Origin: Kineobactrum sediminis
GTDB taxonomy: Bacteria; Pseudomonadota; Gammaproteobacteria; Pseudomonadales; Halieaceae
Direction: 5' to 3'
Length of the DNA stretch: 64,000 bases
NCBI RefSeq assembly: GCF_002868715.1
Contig: NZ_PKLZ01000007.1
Span: forward strand, 62,001 to 126,000
Each line of letters begins with the position of its first letter. Positions within the stretch are counted from its first letter, which is position 1. This document shows positions 32,397 to 42,589 of the stretch, one piece after another. The notes beneath the pieces are model-generated. The model was not told the origin of the DNA and ran no database searches. It saw nothing but the letters and a program-made list of their open reading frames with translations. Position numbers and translations under genes: made by a program.

Positions 32397-35300
32397 ATGG
32401 CCTGGGATGCATTGAAAAAAAACCTGCTGGACGAGCTGTCTGTACACATAGAAAAGCACGGTGCCCCGCAGGATCGATTGTCGCTGCATAGCCTGGCGGC
32501 GGTTTTCTTCAGTCGCTTCCCTGCAGAGGACATGCGTAATCGTGCGGTTGAAAACCTGTATGGCTGCCTCTACGGACTTTTACATTTTATGCAGTCCTGG
32601 GACGCTCCCGAGCCCAAGGTGCAGATTTTCAATCCCGATATCCAACGGCACGGTTGGGAGAGTAACTCTACGGTCATTGTCATTCTCTGTCGGGACCTGC
32701 CGTTTTGCACGGCATCGGTTCGCGGCGAGCTGAATCAGCGCAATATCCGTATCCACACACTTGCCAGTTGCAATCTGGAATCCCGGCGGGAAATTGACCA
32801 CCAGCTGATTGAAGTGCTGCCAGCCGGGCAGGCAGAATTCACCGAGGTCTCTCACGAAAGCCTCCTGTATTTTGAGATAGGGCGGCACTCGCACCCGGAG
32901 CAACTTACCGAGTTGGGAGATATCCTGCGCGATATCCTCCAGGAGGTCGCACTGGTGGTCGACGATTTTTCCGCAATGCGGACCCAACTCCAGGCAGCCC
33001 GCGAAACTATCGCAGCCACAAACTGCGTTGACCCCGTCTATCGCGATGAGGCGGTCAAGTTCCTGCAATGGCTGGAGCGTGACCGCATTACCATGCTCGG
33101 TTATGAATACCTGCAAGTGAACCGGCAGGGTCCTGATTTTGAAGTGCTGGTTGATGAGAGCCGGAGCCTGGGCATGCAGCGCCTGCGCACCACCCGTGGT
33201 GCCCTCGATTTGCAGGACGATCTGAACAGTATGGCATCCGAGGAACTGCAACGGCGGCAATTGAGTTTTGCCAAGTCGAGAACCCGGTCACGTGTGCACC
33301 GGCAGGCCTATCCCGACTACATTGAAGTCAAGGTCTTTGACCCCTTGGGTGAAGTCATTGGCCAGCATCGTTTTATCTGTTTGTATACCTTGTCCGTGTA
33401 CACCATGAACCCCATGTCGATACCCATTTTGCGGCGCAAGGTCCGCCAGGTCGTGCAGCGTTCCAAGCTGGACCCGACCGAACACGACGGGCGCGAGTTG
33501 GCCCGGGTGCTGGAGTTGTTCCCCCGGGATGAGTTGTTTCAATCCAGTGTCAGGGAGTTATCGGAGACGGTTTCCGCGATCAACCGTATCCAGGAGCGTC
33601 GCCAAACCCGCCTTTTTGTGCGCCGCGACGCGCACGGCAAGTTTTTCAGCTGCCTGGTTTACATGCCGAGGGATCGCTACAACACCGAACAGAGACTGCT
33701 GATACAGGAGATCCTGTGCAGGGCATTCGGCGCTGAAGATGCCGAGTTCAACACCTATTTTTCTGAGTCCGTACTGGTCCGCGTACACTTCATTTTGCGG
33801 GTTAACCCGACGATCGAACAAATTTATGACGTTAATGAAATTGAGGAGCAGATCGTGCAGGCGACACTGGTATGGGAAGACCGGCTGCGAATTCGCCTGA
33901 TTGAAGAGTTTGGCGAAGAAGCGGGTGAGCAATACGCGCGCGACCTGGGTGCGGGTTTTCCACCCGGTTATCGCGACGATTTTGACCCGCGCGTAGCGGT
34001 GATGGATATCAACCAGATCCTGTCCCTGCAGCGCGATGAAGCTCTTGCCATGCGGCTGTATCGCCTGCTGGAGGAGGGTGATGACAAACTGCGGCTGCGC
34101 CTGTATCAGCGCGGCGAGTTATTGCCGTTGTCCGATGTGTTGCCCATTCTCGAGAATCTTGGCTTGCGAGTGGTCTCGGAGCGACCTTACGGTGTGCGGG
34201 CCAGCGACGGCAGCCGGTACTGGATCCAGGAATTCAGCCTGATTTATTCACTGTCCAATAATATTGACCTCGAGCAGGTGCGGGACGAGTTCGAGGATGC
34301 CTTCAGCCGCATCTGGTTTGGCGAGGCAGAAAATGACTCATTCAACCGGTTGCTGCTCGGCACTCGCCTCAGCTGGCGTGAAATCGCACTGTTGCGCGCC
34401 TATGCCCGTTACCTGCGACAGCTCCAGTTCCCATACAGTGTGGACTACATCGCCGAGACGATGGCCAATCACCTGCATATTACCGCAGGTATCGTGGAGC
34501 TGTTCCTGACCCGATTTTCCCCGGTTTTTGACGGCGATGATGAGTGGCGGGCGCAACGCGAAGTGGCAGTGGAACAGCGTATCCTGGACGCTCTCGAGGA
34601 AGTGCAGAATCTTGGCGAGGACCGCATCATTCGCCAGTTTGTAACGGTGATCAAGGCGACACTGCGTACCAATTTTTTCCAGCAGGCGGACGACGGCAAA
34701 CTCAAGTCCTATTTCTCCTTCAAGCTCAGCCCCCGGGATATTCCCGGTGTGCCCCAGCCGATACCGCTGTACGAGATCTTTGTTTATTCCCCTCGTATCG
34801 AGGGTATACATTTGCGTGGCGGCAAGGTGGCGCGCGGCGGTTTGCGCTGGTCAGACAGGCTGGAGGATTTTCGTACCGAGGTGCTGGGCCTGGTTAAAGC
34901 CCAGCAGGTAAAAAATGCGGTGATCGTTCCAGTCGGGGCCAAGGGCGGCTTTGTGGCCAAGTGCCTGCACGCCGAAATGAGCCGCGATCAGGTGCAGGAA
35001 GAGGGTATCGCCTGTTACCGGATATTCATCCGCGGCTTGCTGGATATTACCGATAACCGAACCGAGACTGGTATTTTGCGGCCGCCACTGGTGGTATGCA
35101 AGGATGCCGAAGACCCCTATCTGGTAGTGGCAGCCGACAAGGGCACCGCCACGTTCTCCGACATTGCCAATGCCATTTCCCATGAATACCAGTTCTGGCT
35201 GGGCGATGCCTTTGCCTCCGGCGGCAGTGCCGGTTACGACCACAAGCAGATGGCCATTACTGCTCGCGGCGCCTGGGTTTCAGTGCAGCGGCATTTTCGC

Positions 35301-37244
35301 GAGATGGGGGTCAACACACAGCAAGAAGATTTTACCGTGATCGGCATCGGCGATATGGCCGGCGATGTGTTTGGCAACGGCATGTTGTTGTCGCCCCATA
35401 TCCGGTTGCTCGCCGCTTTCAACCACCTGCATGTGTTTGTTGATCCGGAACCCGACGCAGCGATCAGTTTTGGCGAACGCGAACGCCTGTTCAAGCTGCC
35501 GCGCTCGAGCTGGAGTGACTACAACAGCGAGTTGATTTCCGCTGGCGGTGGCATTTTTTCGCGCTCGGCCAAGGCCATCACCATTTCGCCGGAAATGAAG
35601 GCCCGCTTTGATATTCATAGCGACCACCTGACCCCGAATGACCTGATTTCCCATGTTTTGCGCGCGCGAGCCGACCTGTTATGGAACGGCGGCATCGGCA
35701 CGTATATCAAGGCCACGACGGAATCCCACACCGACGTTGGCGACAAGTCGAATGATTCCCTGCGGGTAGATGCCACTGATCTTCGCTGCCGGGTTATCGG
35801 CGAGGGTGGCAATCTGGGGATGACCCAGTTGGCGCGGGTAGAGTACGCACTGCATGGCGGGCGTTCGAACACCGACTTTATCGATAACGCCGGTGGGGTC
35901 GACTGTTCCGACCACGAGGTTAATATCAAGATCCTGCTGAATGCGGTCGTCGCGCGCGGTGATCTTACTGAAAAACAGCGCAACATCCTGTTGGAGGAAA
36001 TGACCGACAGTATCGCCCGGCTGGTGCTGCAGAATAACTATCGGCAGGTGCAGGCAATAAGCCTTGCGGAGTTGCAGGCAGAAGAGCGCAATGGTGAGTT
36101 CCGGCGTTTTATCAGCACCCTGGAACAGACCGGAAAAATCAATCGGGAGCTCGAATTTATTCCTTCCGATCAGGCACTCGCCGACCGGAAAGTGCAGGGC
36201 AAAGGGTTGACGCGGCCGGAGCTTGCGATACTGGTGTCCTATAGCAAATCTATCCTGAAGGAAGCGCTTATTGAGTCAGACCTCGGTATTGATCCGCATC
36301 TGGCGGGCGCAGTAGCCACGGCATTTCCGCCTCTCTTGGTGGAGCGCTACCCCGATGAGGTCAGGGAACACCGGCTACGCCGCGAGATCATGTGCACCCA
36401 GGTGGCCAACGATATCGTAAACCGTGCGGGATTCAATTTTGTCGCCCGGTTGCGCAAGGCGACCGGTGCCCCGGTCGCGGATATTGCCCGTGCCTACACC
36501 GCGGTCATGAGTATCTATGCAGTGGACGACATCTGGGAGCAGATCGAGGGGCTGGATTACCAGATCGATGCCATTGTGCAGCAACAGATGATGCACAGTC
36601 TCATCAGGCTTGTGCGGCGAGCGACTCGCTGGCTGTTGCGTAACAGGCGCCATGAAATGTCGCCAACCCTGGCGATAGCCGAGTTCGGCGACGGGGTCGC
36701 CCAGTTACAGGCAGCCCTGCCCGCCATGCTACGGGGACGGGCCGGAGACCAGTACAAGGCTTTGTCGCGCCATTACCAGAGCAAAGGGGTCGAGCCGGCG
36801 CTGGCCGAGCTGGTCGCCGGTTCACTACAGGGCTATACCGCCCTGGGCATTATTCAAACAGCCCACGAAACCGGCGCGCAGTTGTTTGAGGTGGCGGAAC
36901 TGTATTTCGAGCTGGGTGAGCGCCTGGAGCTCGACTGGTTCGGCGGCCAGATTATTGCGGCCAAGGTCGAAAACGAATGGCAGGCCATGGCGCGGGATAC
37001 CTATCTGGAAGACCTTGAATGGCAACAACGTGCACTGGCAGTAGGGGCTTTCCGTCATCGACAGCCTGATGACGAAAGTCTCGAGACATGCATTGCTGCC
37101 TGGGAACACCAGCAGGCGCAATTACTTGGGCGATGGCACGATATGTTAACCGAGCTACACACTACAGATGCACCGGATTTCGCGATGTTCGCGGTGGCCA
37201 TACGGGAGTTGCTGGACCTGGCGCAGAGCAGCCTGCACGTTTGA
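32397..37244 (+). CDS. gdhB: NAD-specific glutamate dehydrogenase, 180-kDa class
   Basis: About 1615 residues, matching the very large NAD-GDH class first known from Streptomyces and Pseudomonas. An N-terminal regulatory region with ACT-like segments (YNPDI/HGWES, LPFCTASVRGELN) leads to the catalytic core, with GGLRWSDRLEDFRTEVLGL, the VPVGAKGGF lysine loop and the NAD-binding GIGDMAGDVFGNGML. It deaminates glutamate to 2-oxoglutarate. I take the ATG at 32397 because MAWDALKKNL lines up with known starts. GGAG lies 14 bp upstream, which is distant; an in-frame ATG at 32361 without a ribosome site is the alternative. Confidence 0.92.
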   Translation: MAWDALKKNLLDELSVHIEKHGAPQDRLSLHSLAAVFFSRFPAEDMRNRAVENLYGCLYGLLHFMQSWDAPEPKVQIFNPDIQRHGWESNSTVIVILCRDLPFCTASVRGELNQRNIRIHTLASCNLESRREIDHQLIEVLPAGQAEFTEVSHESLLYFEIGRHSHPEQLTELGDILRDILQEVALVVDDFSAMRTQLQAARETIAATNCVDPVYRDEAVKFLQWLERDRITMLGYEYLQVNRQGPDFEVLVDESRSLGMQRLRTTRGALDLQDDLNSMASEELQRRQLSFAKSRTRSRVHRQAYPDYIEVKVFDPLGEVIGQHRFICLYTLSVYTMNPMSIPILRRKVRQVVQRSKLDPTEHDGRELARVLELFPRDELFQSSVRELSETVSAINRIQERRQTRLFVRRDAHGKFFSCLVYMPRDRYNTEQRLLIQEILCRAFGAEDAEFNTYFSESVLVRVHFILRVNPTIEQIYDVNEIEEQIVQATLVWEDRLRIRLIEEFGEEAGEQYARDLGAGFPPGYRDDFDPRVAVMDINQILSLQRDEALAMRLYRLLEEGDDKLRLRLYQRGELLPLSDVLPILENLGLRVVSERPYGVRASDGSRYWIQEFSLIYSLSNNIDLEQVRDEFEDAFSRIWFGEAENDSFNRLLLGTRLSWREIALLRAYARYLRQLQFPYSVDYIAETMANHLHITAGIVELFLTRFSPVFDGDDEWRAQREVAVEQRILDALEEVQNLGEDRIIRQFVTVIKATLRTNFFQQADDGKLKSYFSFKLSPRDIPGVPQPIPLYEIFVYSPRIEGIHLRGGKVARGGLRWSDRLEDFRTEVLGLVKAQQVKNAVIVPVGAKGGFVAKCLHAEMSRDQVQEEGIACYRIFIRGLLDITDNRTETGILRPPLVVCKDAEDPYLVVAADKGTATFSDIANAISHEYQFWLGDAFASGGSAGYDHKQMAITARGAWVSVQRHFREMGVNTQQEDFTVIGIGDMAGDVFGNGMLLSPHIRLLAAFNHLHVFVDPEPDAAISFGERERLFKLPRSSWSDYNSELISAGGGIFSRSAKAITISPEMKARFDIHSDHLTPNDLISHVLRARADLLWNGGIGTYIKATTESHTDVGDKSNDSLRVDATDLRCRVIGEGGNLGMTQLARVEYALHGGRSNTDFIDNAGGVDCSDHEVNIKILLNAVVARGDLTEKQRNILLEEMTDSIARLVLQNNYRQVQAISLAELQAEERNGEFRRFISTLEQTGKINRELEFIPSDQALADRKVQGKGLTRPELAILVSYSKSILKEALIESDLGIDPHLAGAVATAFPPLLVERYPDEVREHRLRREIMCTQVANDIVNRAGFNFVARLRKATGAPVADIARAYTAVMSIYAVDDIWEQIEGLDYQIDAIVQQQMMHSLIRLVRRATRWLLRNRRHEMSPTLAIAEFGDGVAQLQAALPAMLRGRAGDQYKALSRHYQSKGVEPALAELVAGSLQGYTALGIIQTAHETGAQLFEVAELYFELGERLELDWFGGQIIAAKVENEWQAMARDTYLEDLEWQQRALAVGAFRHRQPDDESLETCIAAWEHQQAQLLGRWHDMLTELHTTDAPDFAMFAVAIRELLDLAQSSLHV

Positions 37245-37245
37245 A

Positions 37246-37267
37246 CGGGGGCTGGAAACAGCCCCCG
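37246..37267. other. GNRA-loop hairpin between gdhB and rmf
   Basis: A perfect 9-bp stem (CGGGGGCTG and CAGCCCCCG) closes a GAAA tetraloop directly after the gdhB stop. No T-run follows on either strand, so it is not a classical terminator. It may stabilise the 3' end of one or both convergent transcripts. Confidence 0.55.
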
Positions 37268-37305
37268 GCACCTCTGTTCAATTCGTTATTGTGTTTCCGG
37301 GTGTT

Positions 37306-37509
37306 TCAGGAAACACGCATTTTGTGGACGCCTGAGATACCCGTCAGGCCATCCCATTGATCAACACGACCTTCACGCCAACCGGATACCCAGTGCTGGC
37401 GCTGTTCCTCCTGGGCATGTGGGCAGAAATCAACACTACGACCGGAAACCCCGGCACGATAGCCACGGTCAAAAGCCCGGGAACTGGTGTCGCGTTTATG
37501 TTTTTTCAT
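37306..37509 (-). CDS. rmf: Ribosome modulation factor
   Basis: The 67-residue basic protein matches RMF: MKKHKRD start, RAFDRGYRAGVSGRS, CPH and HWVSGWREGR. RMF joins 70S ribosomes into inactive 100S dimers in stationary phase. The ATG at 37509 follows a strong GGGAGG site. E. coli RMF has 55 residues; here the C-terminus is about 10 residues longer (ISGVHKMRVS). It is monocistronic and convergent with gdhB. Confidence 0.93.
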   Translation of the reverse strand: MKKHKRDTSSRAFDRGYRAGVSGRSVDFCPHAQEEQRQHWVSGWREGRVDQWDGLTGISGVHKMRVS

Positions 37510-37777
37510 AGAACTGCCTCCCTTGAGACGTTGCTTCCACAAGCGCCGACAGTGGAATGGGTGTGTGCTCTGGTGGGCACTGCCGACTCCTGTGGGTGAG
37601 CTGTGAACTGTACGGAACGGAAAAACCGTAGGCCGGTACATCGCAGTACGCGCGAACGCGCATTTTTATCTAAGCAGAGATAGTGCCCGGCGTCGACTAT
37701 TGATTTGGAACAAGGGATCTCGCGCTTATAACCAAATCCGGTTTAGACTATCTGCTACCGCGATTCGGAGCAGCGCC

Positions 37778-38806
37778 ATGGGGAAGTATCAAGGCAAACA
37801 CATTGTGATCTGTGCGGATGGTACCTGGAATGATCCTGAGAGTGAAAACCCGACCAATGTGTTGCGGGTCGCGAGGGCACTGAGCCCACTGACCCCGGCC
37901 GGGCACAAACAGGTCGTGTTTTACGATTGGGGGGTTGGCTCCTATTATTCCCGGGTGAGGGGCGGTACCGGCGGCCTTGGCATGGTGAAGAATATCCAGG
38001 ATGGTTATCGTTTTATTGTGCAGAATTACAATCCGGGTGATCGCCTCTTTCTGTTCGGGTTCAGTCGCGGTGCCTACACGGTCCGTTGCCTGGCGGGAAT
38101 GCTGAATAACTGTGGCATCCTCAAGCGCGAACAGGCGCAGCGGATTCCCGAGGCGTTTGACCTTTACAAGCGACGTAACGCAAAACCTGGCTCCGCGGCC
38201 GCCGAGCGCTGGCGACGTGCCAATGCCGTAGAGGGCTCCAGGGCTTCAGTGGATTTTATCGGCGTCTGGGATACCGTAGGGGCACTGGGTATTCCCACCC
38301 GGGTGTTGGCTTTTGCCGAGGAAAAAGACCTGTTTTTTGACCCGGTGCTGGGCAGCAATGTGCGGGTGGCGCGTCACGCTGTGGCCATGGACGAAGAACG
38401 TGCAGATTTCGAGCCCACCCTGTGGCATGAGTCAGGCAGCGCGGATCTCCAGCAGGTCTGGTTTGCCGGCGTACATGCGGATATCGGTGGCGGCTATGCG
38501 GCGGATAAAACCGGTGCCCTGCTCAGTGACATTCCGCTGGCCTGGATGGCTCGCGAAGCCGAGGCTGCGGGCCTGGTATTTGAGCCGCACCTGGTTGATC
38601 CGGGGAATCTTGATCACACTGCGGGTGCACATCGTTCCTACCAGCGTTTCTGGCGCGCCCTGGGGCGCTATCAGCGCCGAATGCCGGTTACCGCCCAGGT
38701 GCACGAATCCGTGTACCTCCGGCACAAGGCTGGCGTGGACAGTTCGCCTGTGCTGGCGCATTGGCTGCAGTTGCGGGACGGCAAATGGGGTTTACTTGCG
38801 GGCTGA
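37778..38806 (+). CDS. DUF2235 alpha/beta hydrolase (Tle1-like phospholipase family)
   Basis: The 342-residue protein starts with HIVICADGTWNDP and contains the nucleophile elbow GFSRGAYTVR (GxSxG), DFIGVWDTVGALGIP and FAGVHADIGGGY, which carry the probable catalytic Asp and His. DUF2235 includes type VI phospholipase effectors (Tle1), but many members are solitary. No vgrG, hcp or immunity gene is nearby and there is no signal peptide, so an effector role is unsupported. The ATG at 37778 has GGAG at -7. Its 3' end overlaps glcF by 15 bp. Confidence 0.88.
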   Translation: MGKYQGKHIVICADGTWNDPESENPTNVLRVARALSPLTPAGHKQVVFYDWGVGSYYSRVRGGTGGLGMVKNIQDGYRFIVQNYNPGDRLFLFGFSRGAYTVRCLAGMLNNCGILKREQAQRIPEAFDLYKRRNAKPGSAAAERWRRANAVEGSRASVDFIGVWDTVGALGIPTRVLAFAEEKDLFFDPVLGSNVRVARHAVAMDEERADFEPTLWHESGSADLQQVWFAGVHADIGGGYAADKTGALLSDIPLAWMAREAEAAGLVFEPHLVDPGNLDHTAGAHRSYQRFWRALGRYQRRMPVTAQVHESVYLRHKAGVDSSPVLAHWLQLRDGKWGLLAG

Positions 38807-40021
38807 GACGGGTCTCGCCGGATCCAGCAGCTCGATCCAATGGACAACGGGTACCGCCGCCGTTGCCAGCTGCAGTTGGCAGCCGATATTGGCCGTTGCA
38901 ATGATCGCCGGCTGGTCCCCGCTCAGGGCCCTGATCTTGCGCCGGCGCAAAGAGTCGCTGAGCGCGGGCTGCAGTAATGAATAGGTGCCCGCAGAGCCGC
39001 AACACAGGTGATCTTCACGAGTATCTGCCAGGCTGAAGCCCGCGCGCCGAAGCACTGTGGCCACCAGTGTGGGTTCCCTGAGCGCATGTTGCAGCGAGCA
39101 GGGTGTGTGTACCGCAACCTTGCCGCAACCGGTGTCGGGACGCAATGACGACAGATCCTCGCGCTCCAGGACCTGGCCCAGGTCGCAGGCCAGCTCACTG
39201 ACCCGCCGCGCTTTTACGGCGTAGGCAGGATCATCGGCCAACAAGCGACCGTAGTCTGCCAGCATTGCGCCACAGCCTGAAGCACTGCTCACAATGGCCT
39301 CGGCACCGGCTTCAATGTGGGGCCACCAGGCATCAATGTTGTGGCGCAGATTGGCCAGCGCACCGGTCTCGTTGCCCAGGTGTTGTTGCACGGCACCGCA
39401 ACAGCCGGACCGTGGGGCCGCCTGCAGGCTGATACCCAGTTGATCTAATACACGGCGTGCTGCATCGTTGGTGTTCGGGGTGGCCGCCGCTTGTACACAG
39501 CCTTCGAGAACCAGCATCGTGCGTGGCCGGCTGGTCGCGGGCACAGGCAGCCGTTGCTGCCGGCGTGGAATCTGCAGGCGCAGCGGCCCTGGCACCAGAG
39601 GTCTCAGTCGTTGCCCCACCCCCAGCAGTAGCGCAAATAATCGCGGCCGGCTGATGGTTTCGCGCAGCAGCCAGCGATACAGCCGCATGGGCCGGGGCCT
39701 TGGTGCGGCCTGCTCCGTCAAATGCTGGCCCAGTTCTGCCAGTTGTGCATATTTGACGCCCGACGGACAGGTGGTTTCGCAGCTGCGGCAGGTCAGGCAT
39801 CGATCGAGATGGTGCCGCGTGGTAGCCGAAGCGGTGCCGGTCTCCAGTAATTGCCGAACAAGATAAATGCGGCCCCTGGGGCTGTCCCGCTCATCCCGGG
39901 TTTCCAGGTAGGTCGGACAGGTTTCCAGGCAAAAGCCACAGTGCACGCAGGCGCTCAGCAGGTCCCGGGCACCTTTTGCGGCGATGCTGTCGGCCAGGTC
40001 AGGATGTAAGTCAACGTGCAT
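38792..40021 (-). CDS. glcF: Glycolate oxidase iron-sulfur subunit
   Basis: The 409-residue protein has two 4Fe-4S motifs, CVHCGFCLETC (Cys25-35) and CLTCRSCETTC (Cys75-85), followed by two CCG-type domains (RSGCCGAVQQH and DHLCCGSAGTY). It passes electrons from the GlcD/GlcE flavin subunits to the respiratory chain during glycolate oxidation to glyoxylate. It is the last gene of glcDEF, 9 bp after glcE, and overlaps the convergent DUF2235 gene by 15 bp. Confidence 0.95.
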   Translation of the reverse strand: MHVDLHPDLADSIAAKGARDLLSACVHCGFCLETCPTYLETRDERDSPRGRIYLVRQLLETGTASATTRHHLDRCLTCRSCETTCPSGVKYAQLAELGQHLTEQAAPRPRPMRLYRWLLRETISRPRLFALLLGVGQRLRPLVPGPLRLQIPRRQQRLPVPATSRPRTMLVLEGCVQAAATPNTNDAARRVLDQLGISLQAAPRSGCCGAVQQHLGNETGALANLRHNIDAWWPHIEAGAEAIVSSASGCGAMLADYGRLLADDPAYAVKARRVSELACDLGQVLEREDLSSLRPDTGCGKVAVHTPCSLQHALREPTLVATVLRRAGFSLADTREDHLCCGSAGTYSLLQPALSDSLRRRKIRALSGDQPAIIATANIGCQLQLATAAVPVVHWIELLDPARPVSARK

Positions 40022-40030
40022 ATAATAATC

Positions 40031-41101
40031 CTAAAGCCAGCTGTAAAGGCGGCCCGGGTTCAGTATCCGATCCGGGTCAAAGGCCTGCTTGAGGCGCAAG
40101 TGCAGGCGCTGCTGCACCGGGTTCAGTTGTGGGATATCAGGCATTCCGGTACTTTCTACGCCGGGCCGAAACAACCCGGCGTAGCCACCGTGACTGGCGG
40201 CATAGCGAGTCAGCGCAGCAGCAGTGCCTTCACCGTCGGTCGAGAACCAGCGCAGTGCGCCGCCCCAGTCTACCAGAAGCGGTGGCCGGGCTTCGGGCAA
40301 TGGTGCGTCGCTGCGTAATGACACCCGCCACAGCGACTGGTCGCCGAAGGCCGCCAGACGGTATTCCCGCAGGGCTTCCCAGGGTGTGGCTTCCGGCGCA
40401 ACGCAATCGCCGCCCCAGGCGGCTGCGGTTCGGCTGACCGCGCTCTCGGCACCGGACAGACGCAGGTACAGGCAGCCGTCAAACCAGCATGCGGCGCTCA
40501 GGGGTTTGGGCTCGTTAGCACGCCGGAGCATGGTGTCGAGTGCGGTTTTCGCGTCCATCTCCAGTGCCAGCGTCGCCACGGTTTCCGGTTGCGGCATTAC
40601 CTTCAGGCTGATCTGGCTGATTATTCCCAGAGAGCCCAGCGCGCCGGCCTGGAGGCGGGCCACATCGTAGCCTGCAACATTTTTCATGACCCGGCCACCG
40701 AAGTTCAACAGGTGACCTTTACCGCTGATCAATTGTACTCCCAATACGGCATCCCGAATTGAACCACCCCAGGGGCGGCCGGGCCCGGAACTGTTGCAGG
40801 CCAGGGTGCCGCCAATGGTACCGCGGCCCGCGCACAGGGGCGGCTCAAAGGCCAGCATCTGGCCCTGGGCGGCGAGCGCGTGCTCGATCTCGGCGACAGG
40901 CGTGCCGGCTCTGGCAACCAGCACCATTTCCCCCGGCTGGTAGTCAACGATTCCCTTGTGGTCTGCTACGTCCAGCACCCCGGCCGTACAGTTGTGGCCG
41001 TGCCATAGCCGCTTGCTGTCGGCTCCGCGAATATACAACGGCTCGCCGGCAGCGCGTGCGGCGACGACCTGTTCGCAAAGGTGTTGGCTTAAATCAGTCA
41101 T
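40031..41101 (-). CDS. glcE: Glycolate oxidase FAD-binding subunit GlcE
   Basis: The 356-residue FAD-binding protein of the PCMH (VAO) fold has the flavin-binding GTIGGTLACNSSGPGRPWGG loop and NVAGYDVARLQAGALG. It pairs with GlcD. Length is typical. The ATG overlaps the glcD stop by 4 bp. Confidence 0.94.
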   Translation of the reverse strand: MTDLSQHLCEQVVAARAAGEPLYIRGADSKRLWHGHNCTAGVLDVADHKGIVDYQPGEMVLVARAGTPVAEIEHALAAQGQMLAFEPPLCAGRGTIGGTLACNSSGPGRPWGGSIRDAVLGVQLISGKGHLLNFGGRVMKNVAGYDVARLQAGALGSLGIISQISLKVMPQPETVATLALEMDAKTALDTMLRRANEPKPLSAACWFDGCLYLRLSGAESAVSRTAAAWGGDCVAPEATPWEALREYRLAAFGDQSLWRVSLRSDAPLPEARPPLLVDWGGALRWFSTDGEGTAAALTRYAASHGGYAGLFRPGVESTGMPDIPQLNPVQQRLHLRLKQAFDPDRILNPGRLYSWL

Positions 41102-42528
41102 GTCCGCGCCGGGAGCGCCCGATATTCCTGGCAGCGTTTCAGGATCGGAATGCCCTTACCCGGATTAAGGGTCAGTGCCGGGTCGAAGGCCGCCTTGATA
41201 TCTTCCAGCAAATGCAGCTCCTCCACCGTAAACTGGCTGGGCATTTGTTGCAGTTTTTCAAGGCCCACACCGTGTTCCCCGGTAATACAGCCTCCCACCG
41301 CAACGCTCAACTCGAGGATGTCGGCGCCGAATGCTTCCGCTTTGCGGATTTGCTCCGGGCAGGCGGCATCAAACAGGATCAGCGGATGCAGATTGCCATC
41401 GCCGGCATGAAATACGTTGGCTACCGCCAGCCCGTAGTGAGCGGAGAGTCGGCTGATTTCCTCAAGCACTACCGCGACCTTGCCGCGGGGAATAGTGCCA
41501 TCCATGCAGTAGTAGTCCGGAGACAGGCGCCCCACCGCGGGAAATGCCGATTTGCGCCCGCGCCACAGCAGGGCACGCTCCTGCTCGTTGGCCGATACCC
41601 GCAGCGAGCTTGCCCCCTGTGCGGTAAACAGGGCGTGAACCTTTTCCACATGGCCAGCCACCTCCTCGCGGGTACCGTCGAGTTCACACAACAACAGCGC
41701 GGCGGCCTCGCGCGGATAACCGGCACCGGCGAAATCTTCAGCAGCCCGGATGGCCAGTGCATCCATCATCTCCAGCCCCGCCGGTACGATGCCTGCGGCT
41801 ATTACTGCGCCCACGGCATCCGCGGCGGCTGCGACGGTGGCAAAACCGGCCATGACCACTTGCGCCAGTTCCGGCTGCGGCAACAGTTTTACGGTAATTT
41901 CCACTACCACACCCAGCAGGCCTTCGGAGCCGGTGATCAGTGCCAGCAAATCGTAGCCGGGACCGTCGTAGCCGCTGCCACCGAGAGTGACCTGTTCGCC
42001 GGCCACGGTAAGCAGGGTCACCGCCAGCACATTGTGTACGGTGAGACCGTATTTGAGGCAGTGTACCCCGCCTGAATTCTCAGCCACATTGCCGCCAATG
42101 GTGCAGGCGATCTGGGAAGAAGGATCCGGGGCATAATACAGGCCACTCGCGGCTGCCGCCTGTGAGATCGCGAGGTTGGACACCCCCGGTTGTACCCGCG
42201 CTGTTCTCGCCAACGGGTCAATGGCAATAATGCTGTCCAGCTTGCTGAGCACCAGCAGGACACCGTCCGGATGTGGCATGGCCCCGGCCGACAGGCCGGT
42301 GCCGGCGCCCCGGGCAACCACGGGTACACCCAGTTGATCGCAGGTTTGCAGCACCTGCTGCACTTCCGCAACGGTGCCCGGTAGTACGGTAACGATCGGT
42401 AATTGCCGATACAGCGGCAGGCCGTCACACTCGAATGGGCGTTGCGCTTCCGGCTCGGTAATAATCGATGACTCGGCCACCACGGCGCTCAGTGCCCGTA
42501 CAAGATCGCTTTGCGGTGATCTGCTCAT
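41098..42528 (-). CDS. glcD: Glycolate oxidase catalytic FAD subunit GlcD
   Basis: The 476-residue flavoprotein has the FAD/PCMH segment VARGAGTGLSAGAMPHPDGV and CTIGGNVAENSGGVHCLKYGLT. The C-terminal half contains HAGDGNLHP and GCITGEHGVGLEK, conserved in GlcD and D-lactate dehydrogenases. It oxidises glycolate. The ATG at 42528 is followed at once by conserved sequence and has AGGA about 11 bp upstream. It starts divergently from the HCCA-isomerase-like gene. Confidence 0.95.
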   Translation of the reverse strand: MSRSPQSDLVRALSAVVAESSIITEPEAQRPFECDGLPLYRQLPIVTVLPGTVAEVQQVLQTCDQLGVPVVARGAGTGLSAGAMPHPDGVLLVLSKLDSIIAIDPLARTARVQPGVSNLAISQAAAASGLYYAPDPSSQIACTIGGNVAENSGGVHCLKYGLTVHNVLAVTLLTVAGEQVTLGGSGYDGPGYDLLALITGSEGLLGVVVEITVKLLPQPELAQVVMAGFATVAAAADAVGAVIAAGIVPAGLEMMDALAIRAAEDFAGAGYPREAAALLLCELDGTREEVAGHVEKVHALFTAQGASSLRVSANEQERALLWRGRKSAFPAVGRLSPDYYCMDGTIPRGKVAVVLEEISRLSAHYGLAVANVFHAGDGNLHPLILFDAACPEQIRKAEAFGADILELSVAVGGCITGEHGVGLEKLQQMPSQFTVEELHLLEDIKAAFDPALTLNPGKGIPILKRCQEYRALPART

Positions 42529-42589
42529 ACAACATGGTATCCTGATTTCAGCGCATGAATAATAACGTATCCGGGCTGGGAGAACTGTA

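Noticed and set aside
40759-42075. 438-codon plus-strand frame across glcE/glcD
   Set aside because: Antisense to glcD and glcE, which carry clear FAD motifs.
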